64,000 nucleotides of DNA from Variovorax terrae (GTDB lineage: Bacteria; Pseudomonadota; Gammaproteobacteria; Burkholderiales; Burkholderiaceae_C), in the NCBI RefSeq assembly GCF_022809125.1, contig NZ_JALGBI010000001.1:1612001-1676000 (forward strand). Direction: 5' to 3'. Position 1 is the first letter of the stretch, and every line of letters begins with the position of its first letter. Positions 18,838 to 28,123 of this stretch are shown one piece after another. A program made the translations under genes and the position numbers. The notes beneath the pieces are model-generated. The model searched no databases. It was not told where the DNA came from and was given only the letters and a program-made list of their open reading frames with translations.

Positions 18838-20021
18838 CAGCGGCCCCCCCAGCTCTGCGGCCGGGCCACGGCGCTGCGCAGCAGCGGCACGCAGGCCAGC
18901 AGCAGCGCGGCGGCGGCTAGCGCCAGGCCGGCCAGTGTGGGCAGCGAGTAGCGCAGCGGCGCGCCCATCTGCAGCTGCTCCATCTGCAGCCGGATGTAGT
19001 GCGTGTAGGGCAGCAGCTCGGCCCAGGCGCGCGCCAGCACCGGCATCGACTGCAGCGGAAAGCCCACGCCGCCGAAGGCGAAGGCCGGGGCGGTGACGAA
19101 GCCCGTGGCCGACAGAGCGGTGCGCAGCGAGCGCGAGCCGGCCGCCGCCGCCGCGCCCATGGCAAGCGACAGCGCCAGGAACACCAGCAGCGCCAGCGCC
19201 ACCCAGCCAGTCGAGCCCGGCGGGTGCCAGCCGCGGCCCCAGGTCAGCCACAGCAGCGCCAGCGCCGCCACGCAGCCCAGCCCGAGCAGCGGCCAGAGCA
19301 GCTTGCCCAGCAGCGCGCCGCCGGTGGCGGCCCAAGAGGGCTGCGCGCCCAGCCATTCGGCGATGCTGCGGTCGCGCAGCTCGCGGCCCACGCCCCAGGC
19401 GCCGGCCGTCATGGCCAGGATGTGCAGCACGGCCGGAATCAGGGCCGCGGCCAGGAACTGCTCGTAGTTGGTCGACACGTTGAACAAAGTGATCATGCCC
19501 ACGCGCACCGGCTCCATGTTGACGCGCGCCGCCAGCGCCGGCTCGCCGCGCTTGGTGCGCGCGCTGATCTCGGCGCCGGCCGAGAGCGTGCCCACGGCGG
19601 TGCGCACGTCGCGCTGGATCAGGCTCGAATGGGTGCCCAGCTGCGCGTTGTGCAGCAGCGTGAGCTGCGCGGCGCGGCCGAGCTTCACGGTGCGCGCGAA
19701 GTCGCGCGGGATGCTCACCACCGCATAGACCTCGGCGCGGCGCAGGGCCTGCGCCGCCGCGGCCGGGTCGCCGTAGGCGCGGCTGACCTGCAGGCCGGGC
19801 GTGGCGTCGAGAAAGCGCGTGAGCTGGCGCGACAGGGCCGAGTGGTCATCGTCGATCACGCCGATCGGCAGGCGGTTGGGCAGGCCGGCCGAGAACGTCC
19901 ACCACAGCAGGGCCACCGCCAGCAGCGGCACCCAGCTGATCATGGCCAGGTCCCAGGGGCGCTGGCGCAGCAGCGCGGCTTCGCGGCGTGCGCTGGCGAG
20001 GAAGGCCTGGGCGAAACCCAT
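18837..20021 (-). CDS. ABC-2-type transporter permease (first of pair)
   Basis: A 394-residue paralogue of the next permease with the same plan: an N-terminal helix (WVPLLAVALLWWTFSAGL), a periplasmic domain starting PIGVIDDDHSALSRQLTRF, and C-terminal helices. The shared VxDxDHSxLSRQxTRF signature shows the two arose by duplication. It lies 38 bp after the HlyD-family gene. A Walker A or ABC signature is absent from all four genes of the operon. Confidence 0.85.
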   Translation of the reverse strand: MGFAQAFLASARREAALLRQRPWDLAMISWVPLLAVALLWWTFSAGLPNRLPIGVIDDDHSALSRQLTRFLDATPGLQVSRAYGDPAAAAQALRRAEVYAVVSIPRDFARTVKLGRAAQLTLLHNAQLGTHSSLIQRDVRTAVGTLSAGAEISARTKRGEPALAARVNMEPVRVGMITLFNVSTNYEQFLAAALIPAVLHILAMTAGAWGVGRELRDRSIAEWLGAQPSWAATGGALLGKLLWPLLGLGCVAALALLWLTWGRGWHPPGSTGWVALALLVFLALSLAMGAAAAAGSRSLRTALSATGFVTAPAFAFGGVGFPLQSMPVLARAWAELLPYTHYIRLQMEQLQMGAPLRYSLPTLAGLALAAAALLLACVPLLRSAVARPQSWGGR

Positions 20022-20059
20022 CGTGGCGTGCGGTGGCAGGGGCAGAGGGCGTCGGCGGC

Positions 20060-21031
20060 TCAGTGCACCAAGACGCTCATGCCCGGGCGCGAGCCTTCGA
20101 TCGGCGCCTGGGGCCGGGCCCGGACCTCGAAGGTGCGGGCATCGAAGCCCTGGCCGGCCCGGGTGGCGCGCCAGGTGGCGAAGTCGGGCAGGACGGCGCT
20201 GTAGTAGACCTTGAAGCGCACGCGCCGGTTGTCGAGCGCCGGCAGCACGGCGTCGAACTCGCTGCCGATGCCGAAGCGCTGCAGGTGGTCCTCGCGCACG
20301 TTGAACACGGCCCACTGATCCTTCAGGTTCGCCACGGTGACCACGGCCACGCCCTGCGGCGACAGCTCGCCGACCTTGGCCAGCACCTTGGCTACCTCGC
20401 CGGCGACCGGGCTCTTGAGTTCGGTTTCGGCCTGGGCCGCCTCCACCTCGGCCACCACGCCCGCCACCTGGCGGGCCTGCGCATTGGCGGCGGCCTTGTC
20501 CTCGGGCCGGGCGCCCGCGAGCGCCATGTCGTACTGGGCCCGGGCGGCCAGCGCCTGGTCGCGCGAGGCCTTGAAGTTGGCCTCGGCCTCGTCGCGCTTC
20601 TGGGCTGCCACCAGGCCTTCCTTGGCCAGGTTCTCGACCCGTTTGAGCGAGCTTTGCGCGAGGTCCGCGGCCGCCTGGGCGCGTTGCCAGGTCAGGCGCG
20701 CCATCTCGATTTCCTGCGGCCGCGCGCCTTTCTGGGCCTTGTCGGCCACGGCCTGGGCCGCCTGCTGCGCCGCGGTGGCCTGCTCGAGCTTGGCCGCGAC
20801 CTCGGGGCTGCTGGTGCGCATGAGCAGGGCGCCGACCGCGACCTGGTCGCCTTCCTTGACCAGCACCTCGGAGATGCGCGCGCTGAGCTTGGGGGCGATG
20901 TCGGTCTCGGTGGCCTCCATCTGGCCCTGGAACACCTCGGGCGCGGGCTGCGAGGCGCGCCACAGGCCGTAGCCCACGAAGGCCACCACCAGCGCGCCGG
21001 CCCCGATCCCTGCGATCTGTTTCTTGTTCAT
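20060..21031 (-). CDS. HlyD-family periplasmic adaptor
   Basis: A 323-residue membrane-fusion protein with an N-terminal anchor (MNKKQIAGIGAGALVVAFVG), a biotinyl-lipoyl half-motif (KLSARISEVLVKEGDQVAVG), a long Ala/Gln/Glu-rich coiled coil, a second half-motif (ELKSPVAGEVAKVLAKVGE) and a beta-barrel. It should link the two ABC-2 permeases to the TolC-like channel encoded one base upstream. Layout and length match YhiI/YbhG adaptors. Confidence 0.9.
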   Translation of the reverse strand: MNKKQIAGIGAGALVVAFVGYGLWRASQPAPEVFQGQMEATETDIAPKLSARISEVLVKEGDQVAVGALLMRTSSPEVAAKLEQATAAQQAAQAVADKAQKGARPQEIEMARLTWQRAQAAADLAQSSLKRVENLAKEGLVAAQKRDEAEANFKASRDQALAARAQYDMALAGARPEDKAAANAQARQVAGVVAEVEAAQAETELKSPVAGEVAKVLAKVGELSPQGVAVVTVANLKDQWAVFNVREDHLQRFGIGSEFDAVLPALDNRRVRFKVYYSAVLPDFATWRATRAGQGFDARTFEVRARPQAPIEGSRPGMSVLVH

Positions 21032-21032
21032 G

Positions 21033-22433
21033 TCATTCCACCTTCACGTCGGCGCGCGCCATGTAATTGCTGAATTCCTCGGACAGCCCGCAGCTCTCGA
21101 GCAGGTTGGCCAGCGCGACCGCATAGTCGTGCGCGGCCTGCGCCCGCTCGGTCTGCACCTTGGCGAGGTTGACCCGGGCATCGATCAGGTCCAGCGTGGT
21201 GCTGGTGCCTTCGCGCAGGCCGGCCACGCGCAGGCGCAGCACCTCGTCGGCCAGCGCGATGCCGGGCTGCATGGCCAGGTACTGGCGCCGTGCCTGGTCG
21301 AGCGCACGCCAGTTCTTCTCCACCAGCAGGGCGATGTCGCTGCGGGCCTGGGCGCCGATGCGCTCGGCCTGCTCGACCTGCTTGAGCGACGAGGCTTCGA
21401 GCGCGTTGCGGTCGATGGCGTCCCACAGCGTCCAGCGCACGCCCACGCCGGCCACCCAGTCGGCGTTGGTGCTCTTGAGCTCGCGCTGGCCGAAGGCGAA
21501 CACCTGGGGCCGCCGCAGCGCCTCCTGGCCGGCGTGCAGCTGCTCGGCCTCGGCTTTCTTGGCCGCCACCTTGGCCAGCCCGGGGTGGCGGGCCAGCGCG
21601 GCCTCCACGAAATGCTGCAGCGGCTCGACCGGCTGGGTCAGCACGAACAGCGGGCTGGTCGGGCTCACGCGCTCGTCGGCCTTGACGGTGCGGGTCAGGG
21701 CGACGGCCGACAGCTCAGCGTCGTCGCGCGCCTTCTGCGCGTTGCGCCGCGCCTCTTCGAGCGCCGAGCGGGCCTGCAGCCGCTCGAGCTTGGAGATCAC
21801 CCCGGCGTCCAGCATCTTCTGCGCCGCCGCGTCGTGCTGCTCGATGGTCTGCAGCGCGGCCTCGCGCAGCGCGGCGGCGCGCGCGGCCAGCTGCGCGCCG
21901 AAGTAGCGCTGCACCAGCAGGGTGGTGAGTTCATGCCCGGCCTGGTCGGCGTCGGCCTGGGCCTCGCTGGTCTGGGCCGTCACGAAGCCGCGCACGGCGT
22001 CGCTCACGCCGCCGGCGTAGATCGGCCAGACCGCCGAGACCGACGAGGTGTTGCCCGTGTCGTGGTGGTTGAAGGTGTAGCGCGAGGGGAACTGCGGCAC
22101 CGGCAGCGGGATGGGCAGGTTCTGCAGCGGAATCGGCAGGCGCTGGTCGAGCTGCAGCAGGCGCTGGTTGACCGCATCGAGGTTGACGGTGAGGTTGGCG
22201 TTGTAGGCGTAGGCCGCGCCCGTCAGGCTGACGGTGGGCCCGCCCAGCCCCTTGAAGCCCCGGCCCTGCAGCTGCTTGCTCTCCACCGCGCTGCGGGCCG
22301 CGGCCAGCTTGTCGGAGCCGGTCTGCATGCGCTGCCAGGCGGCGTCGAAGTTCATGGGTTCGGCCTGCGCGCCCAGCGCGGCGAGGGCCAGGCACAGCCC
22401 CGCAGGTGCCCGTCGTCGAGAAGATGCTGTCAT
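21033..22433 (-). CDS. TolC-family outer-membrane efflux channel
   Basis: A 466-residue protein with a signal peptide (MTASSRRRAPAGLCLALAALGAQAE) and two similar halves rich in long amphipathic helices, as in TolC/OprM proteins. The late segment RVAGLREGTSTTLDLIDARVNLAKVQTERAQAAHDYAVALANLL is typical of the second helical hairpin. It is the first gene of a four-gene export operon (TolC, HlyD, permease, permease). It starts about 230 bp downstream of hppA, in a gap holding the hppA terminator. Confidence 0.9.
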   Translation of the reverse strand: MTASSRRRAPAGLCLALAALGAQAEPMNFDAAWQRMQTGSDKLAAARSAVESKQLQGRGFKGLGGPTVSLTGAAYAYNANLTVNLDAVNQRLLQLDQRLPIPLQNLPIPLPVPQFPSRYTFNHHDTGNTSSVSAVWPIYAGGVSDAVRGFVTAQTSEAQADADQAGHELTTLLVQRYFGAQLAARAAALREAALQTIEQHDAAAQKMLDAGVISKLERLQARSALEEARRNAQKARDDAELSAVALTRTVKADERVSPTSPLFVLTQPVEPLQHFVEAALARHPGLAKVAAKKAEAEQLHAGQEALRRPQVFAFGQRELKSTNADWVAGVGVRWTLWDAIDRNALEASSLKQVEQAERIGAQARSDIALLVEKNWRALDQARRQYLAMQPGIALADEVLRLRVAGLREGTSTTLDLIDARVNLAKVQTERAQAAHDYAVALANLLESCGLSEEFSNYMARADVKVE

Positions 22434-22592
22434 GTCGTTGTCCCTGAACCCGCCGTGTCGTTGGAGAATGAAAACGCTCCGGCCCCTGCCGCGGCGTTTC
22501 CCCCGTGCGGCCAGTCTAGGGGATTATCCGCCGCGAGCCGGGCCACGCCGGTGCACCATCCGCCCAGCCGCCCCGGCCTGGAATCTGCGCCT

Positions 22593-22640
22593 GCTCCTGA
22601 AATGATAGCAAACAAAAAGCCCGCCGAAGCGGGCTGGAGA
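22593..22640 (+). repeat. Dispersed element, copy 5 (partial), at hppA 3' end
   Basis: Head GCTCCTGAAATGATAGC (22593-22609) followed by AAACAAAAAG, very like the start of copy 1 at 6203. After that the sequence turns into the hppA terminator hairpin rather than the usual GACC/GGACCT blocks. It looks like an element whose right part was replaced by, or has become, a terminator. Confidence 0.55.
22611..22635 (-). terminator. Rho-independent terminator of hppA
   Basis: On the reverse strand AGCCCGC, loop TTCG, GCGGGCT, followed by TTTTTGTTT. It starts about 30 bases past the hppA stop codon. Confidence 0.85.
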
Positions 22641-22664
22641 ATCGTTGAAGCGGCGGGCGCTGCG

Positions 22665-24734
<2,070 letters not shown>

Positions 24735-24911
24735 GTTGATCTCCTACTTCGTTGTTTCGCTTGGAAGAAACACAACGCACCGGTTGTGTTTCCGCTGCGT
24801 TGCTTCCTCGTGGCTCCCAACTTGGAGACGATTGGCCAACGGGGGCAATATAAGCGTAAACCGTGACAAAAGCCTCCCGGTGTCGGGGAAAGCAAGGAGC
24901 GAGTCAGTAAA

Positions 24912-24929
24912 ATCAGGGTTAATCCTGAT
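24912..24929. promoter_or_regulatory. Dyad in the hppA/ppa intergenic region
   Basis: ATCAGG, centre GTTAAT, CCTGAT at 24912-24929, in the 224-bp gap between the divergent hppA and ppa starts and 30 bases before the ppa ATG. It directly follows a possible -10 (TAAAAT, 24908-24913). It could be an operator or a leader hairpin of ppa. I see nothing else definite in this gap. Confidence 0.35.
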
Positions 24930-24958
24930 CTTCATCCTCCTGTCATCTCCGCATCACC

Positions 24959-25495
24959 ATGTCCCTCGATAAAGTCTCTCCCGGCAAGAACGCTCCCGAT
25001 TCCTTCAACGTCGTCATCGAGATCCCGATGAACGCCGACCCCGTCAAGTACGAAGTGGACAAGGAAACCGGCGCGATCTTCGTGGACCGCTTCATGAGCA
25101 CGTCCATGCACTACCCCACCAACTACGGCTACGTGCCCAAGACCCTGTCGGGCGACGGCGATCCGGTCGACGTGCTGGTGATCACGCCGGTGCCGCTGAT
25201 CCCCGGCGTGGTGGTGACCTGCCGCCCGATCGGCATCCTGAAGATGGAAGACGAGGCCGGCGAAGACGGCAAGGTGCTGGCCGTGCCGACCGACAAGATC
25301 CTGTCGATCTACACCCAGTGGCAAAAGCCCGAAGACCTGAATCCGCTGCGCCTGAAGACCATCGCGCATTTCTTCGAGCACTACAAGGACCTGGAGCCGG
25401 GCAAGTGGGTCAAGATCCTCGGCTGGGAAGGCCCGGAATCGGCCCGCAAGGAGATCAGCGACGGCATCGCCAACTACCAGAAGGCCAATTCCTGA
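24959..25495 (+). CDS. ppa: Inorganic pyrophosphatase (family I, soluble)
   Basis: A 178-residue cytoplasmic enzyme of normal length. The active-site loop [12 protein letters not shown] holds the metal-binding Asp residues, and [15 protein letters not shown] and [18 protein letters not shown] fit the bacterial hexameric type. It hydrolyses PPi to phosphate and pulls biosynthetic reactions forward. The last two codons and stop lie inside a copy of the dispersed repeat, and a strong terminator follows. Confidence 0.96.
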   Translation: MSLDKVSPGKNAPDSFNVVIEIPMNADPVKYEVDKETGAIFVDRFMSTSMHYPTNYGYVPKTLSGDGDPVDVLVITPVPLIPGVVVTCRPIGILKMEDEAGEDGKVLAVPTDKILSIYTQWQKPEDLNPLRLKTIAHFFEHYKDLEPGKWVKILGWEGPESARKEISDGIANYQKANS

Positions 25496-25551
25496 TCAAA
25501 CAGGCCCGAGGTCCGCGCCGGGTGGTCGTGGACTGCTATCAAAATGAAAGC
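25486..25551 (-). repeat. Dispersed 66-bp element, copy 6, across the ppa stop codon
   Basis: Read on the reverse strand: head GCTTTCATTTTGATAGC (25551-25535), then AGTCCACGACC, GCGGACCTCGGGC and GTTTGATCAGGAATTGG. It aligns closely with the copy in the FemAB-like gene (GATAGCAGTCGATGACC, GGACCTTGGGC, TTTTGAT). It covers the ppa stop codon at 25493-25495. Confidence 0.8.
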
Positions 25552-25586
25552 GCCTGCCGGCTCGTGCCGCAGGCGCTTTTTGTTTG
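25547..25586 (+). terminator. ppa terminator
   Basis: GCGCCTG and CGGC pair with GCCG and CAGGCGC around a TCGT loop, with one bulged C, followed by TTTTTGTTT. It begins at the head of repeat copy 6. Confidence 0.85.
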
Positions 25587-25616
25587 CCGCCGAGTTGCAA
25601 GCCGTGGGCGGGGCGC

Positions 25617-26417
25617 TCAGGCCCGTGTCGGGTCGGGATAGATCAGGCTCTTGAGCCCGAACAGGCCGGTGCGGTCGAACGGGCGCCAGTGGCCCTCGCG
25701 CTGGGCCAGCCGGTCGGCCACGGCCCACCAGGTGCTCGGGTTCAGGCCGAGGCCGATGTGGCTGGCCACCACCTCGATGTTCTCGGTCTGCGGGTTGGCG
25801 CTGGAGGGCGCCTGCAGGCTGCCCTGCCAGGCCACGATGCCGTCGCTGCGCGAGTAGATGCTGGTGGTGGGCACCGGCGGCGCCTCGGGCAGGTTGTAGG
25901 TCTCGGATTCGCGGTCGATGTTGCGGCCGCTGGTCAGCTCGTAGATGCGCCAGGCGTTGGTTGACTTCGGCGGGCCGGCGAACGGCGTGCCCAGCGTGAT
26001 GACGCCGCGCACCATCTGGGGCAGCTCCTTGGCCAGCTCGCGGGCATAGACGCCGCCCAGGCTCCAGCCGACCAGGCTGACCTTGCGGCCGCTGGCGTTG
26101 AAGGCCTCGGTCAACTGCCGCTTGGCCAGCTCCAGCACGCCGGCGCGCGGCCCGAAGTTGAAGCCCTGGTCCCAGCCCTGCATCTGATAGCCCAGCGAGC
26201 CGAGGTAGCGGCGCAGCGGGATGGTGGAGGCGTCGCTGGCCGACAGGCCGGGAAACACGATCACCGCGTGGCCATCGCCCTGCGGGGCCCGCTGCAGCGC
26301 GGGCCAGGCGGGCAGCAGGGCGCCGAACTCCCAGGGAGCCCGGAATTCAAGAGCGAGCAGGGCGAGGCTTGGCGGTTGCAGGTCGGCGTTGGAGGGGTGT
26401 TGTCTCGGGCTTGCCAT
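25617..26417 (-). CDS. Alpha/beta hydrolase (lipase/esterase-like)
   Basis: A 266-residue hydrolase. VIVFPGLSASDAS is the first strand and oxyanion region, GWSLGG holds the nucleophile Ser, and SRSDGIVAWQGSLQ and ASHIGLGLNP supply the expected Asp and His. There is no signal peptide. It follows the wax ester synthase/DGAT gene and overlaps its 3' end by 71 bases in another frame, so it may act on storage lipids made by that enzyme (inference). No downstream Met is available to shorten the overlap. Confidence 0.8.
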   Translation of the reverse strand: MASPRQHPSNADLQPPSLALLALEFRAPWEFGALLPAWPALQRAPQGDGHAVIVFPGLSASDASTIPLRRYLGSLGYQMQGWDQGFNFGPRAGVLELAKRQLTEAFNASGRKVSLVGWSLGGVYARELAKELPQMVRGVITLGTPFAGPPKSTNAWRIYELTSGRNIDRESETYNLPEAPPVPTTSIYSRSDGIVAWQGSLQAPSSANPQTENIEVVASHIGLGLNPSTWWAVADRLAQREGHWRPFDRTGLFGLKSLIYPDPTRA

Positions 26418-28041
26418 GGGCTTGGGATGATGAGGTCTTGACGGCTTTTCTGGTGCCTGCCACGGTAGCAGCTTTTGCGGTGCGGGGTGCTGGGGCCGGG
26501 GCCTTTTTAGAGGCAGGCTTCCGTTTTTGCGTCTCCTTGGCGACGCGCGGTGCAGGGGTTACTACCGGGGTGCCGCCGGCCGGCGCCAGGGTGTGCAGGC
26601 GCCGCGCCTCCTCGAAGGCGGCCTGCAGCGCATCCGCGAGGTCCTGCACGTGCGGCACCGCCTTCTTGTCGGCGATGATGCCGAAGTCGACGCTGCCCGC
26701 GTAGGTCTGGATGGTGATGTTGAGGGCCAGCCCGTGCATCACGATGCTCAAGGGGTGGAAGGTCAGCATGCGCGCGCCGGCCAGGTACAGCGGCACCTGC
26801 GGCCCCGGCACGTTGCTGATGGCGAGGTTGGCGATGGTCGGCAGCCGCTCGGCGATGCCGCTCTTGCCATAGGTGCGGAAGGCGGCCTTGCCCGCGCCGC
26901 CCACCAGCCAGGGCGCCAGGAACGAGGGGTAGTCGGTCGGCAGCACCGACTTGAGCTCGACCAGCGCCTCCTTGACCTTGGCCGTGGAGGCCAGGATGGC
27001 GTTCATGCGCTTCATCGGGTGGGCGAGGTGCGTGCCGAGGTCCACCACCGTGATCGAGGCCTGGTTGTTGAGCTCCTTGTTGCTTTCCTCGCGCAGGCTC
27101 ACCGGCATGGCGGCGATCAGCGGCTTCTTGGGGATGCTGGCGTGCCGGGCGAGGTAGCTGCGCAGCGCGGTCGAGCAGATCCACAGCACGATGTCGTTGA
27201 ACGAGCCGCCCACGGCCTTGGCCATCTCCTTGCATTCGGCGAACGGCAGGCTGGCGGTGGCGAACACGCGGTCGCGCGTGATGCCGGTGTTGAACACCGT
27301 CTTGGGCGCGAGGCTGATCGGCGATTTGGGGCGCAGGCTGCTCAGGCCGGCGCCGCCCCCGCTGAACGTCTGCCGCGCGACCGTGCCGCCGAGCGAGGTG
27401 GCGGCCGAGGGCAGGGAGCGGGCCAGCTTGGCGTATTGCGCCAGCGAGTTGGAGAACACCGCGCCGATCATCTCGCCGATCTTGAGGTCGCTGGCGGTGC
27501 GGCGGCGCCGCGTGAGGTCGGGCGGCGCCACGTCGCGCGGCGTGGCGCTCAGGTCGAGCACCGCGTTGGCCAGCACCGTGCCGCCCTTGCCGTCCAGCGC
27601 GGCATGGTGGATCTTGGAGTAGAAACCAACCAGTTTGCCCTGGATGTCCAGGCCGGGCGGTGCTTTGATGCTATCAAAAACATAGAACTCCCAGAGCGGG
27701 TGCTCGCGGTCGATGAGCTGGCCGTGCAACTGCGCGGCCAGCGCCTGCACCGCCTTGACGCTGAGCTGGCTGCCCTTGATCTTGCGGATGTGGAAGTCCA
27801 GGTCCACCGCGTCGGCCTCGACCCAGATCGGGTGGCCCAGGTCGAACGGCATGAAGGCCAGCCGCCGGCTGAAGATCGGCGCCAGGTGCATGCGCTTGGC
27901 GATGTGCTGCTGGACTGCCTTGTGGAAGCTGCCCTTGAAGCCGCGGGGCAGCTCGTAGAGGTTGAGCGAGCCCACGTGCATGGGCGTCTCGGGGGTTTCG
28001 AGGTAGAGGAAGGTGGCGTCCAGGCCGCTGAGGGATTTCAT
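26347..28041 (-). CDS. Wax ester synthase/diacylglycerol acyltransferase (WS/DGAT)
   Basis: A 564-residue acyltransferase. It begins MKSLSGLDATFLYLETPETP and carries the catalytic HHxxxDG motif as HHAALDG at residues 145-151, then PLIAAMPVSLR and NLAISNVPGP, all family hallmarks. It esterifies fatty alcohols or diacylglycerol with acyl-CoA to make storage lipid. Residues 119-140, just before the active site, are encoded by a copy of the dispersed repeat and make this segment longer than I expect for the family. The C-terminal 90 residues are a Lys/Ala/Pro-rich tail. It ends within the hydrolase gene. Confidence 0.9.
   Translation of the reverse strand: MKSLSGLDATFLYLETPETPMHVGSLNLYELPRGFKGSFHKAVQQHIAKRMHLAPIFSRRLAFMPFDLGHPIWVEADAVDLDFHIRKIKGSQLSVKAVQALAAQLHGQLIDREHPLWEFYVFDSIKAPPGLDIQGKLVGFYSKIHHAALDGKGGTVLANAVLDLSATPRDVAPPDLTRRRRTASDLKIGEMIGAVFSNSLAQYAKLARSLPSAATSLGGTVARQTFSGGGAGLSSLRPKSPISLAPKTVFNTGITRDRVFATASLPFAECKEMAKAVGGSFNDIVLWICSTALRSYLARHASIPKKPLIAAMPVSLREESNKELNNQASITVVDLGTHLAHPMKRMNAILASTAKVKEALVELKSVLPTDYPSFLAPWLVGGAGKAAFRTYGKSGIAERLPTIANLAISNVPGPQVPLYLAGARMLTFHPLSIVMHGLALNITIQTYAGSVDFGIIADKKAVPHVQDLADALQAAFEEARRLHTLAPAGGTPVVTPAPRVAKETQKRKPASKKAPAPAPRTAKAATVAGTRKAVKTSSSQAHGKPETTPLQRRPATAKPRPARS
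27621..27686 (-). repeat. Dispersed 66-bp element, copy 7, inside the WS/DGAT gene
   Basis: Read on the reverse (coding) strand: head TCTATGTTTTTGATAGC, then ATCAAAGCACC, GGCCTGGACATCC and TGGTTTC. The GATAGCA and GGCCTGGAC blocks match copies 4, 6 and 8 at the same spacing. It encodes residues 119-140 without breaking the frame. Confidence 0.7.
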
Positions 28042-28123
28042 TGGTGTGTGTCTCTCCTTCATGGCAGGGTAGCAACCCGGTGCGGCGCCAGCCATCGGGG
28101 TTTGCCGGGGGGCGGCGAGCCGC

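Noticed and set aside
26180..26200. CTGATAGCCC in the hydrolase gene resembles the element
   Set aside because: It encodes a conserved LGYQMQGWDQG segment and lacks the rest of the repeat.
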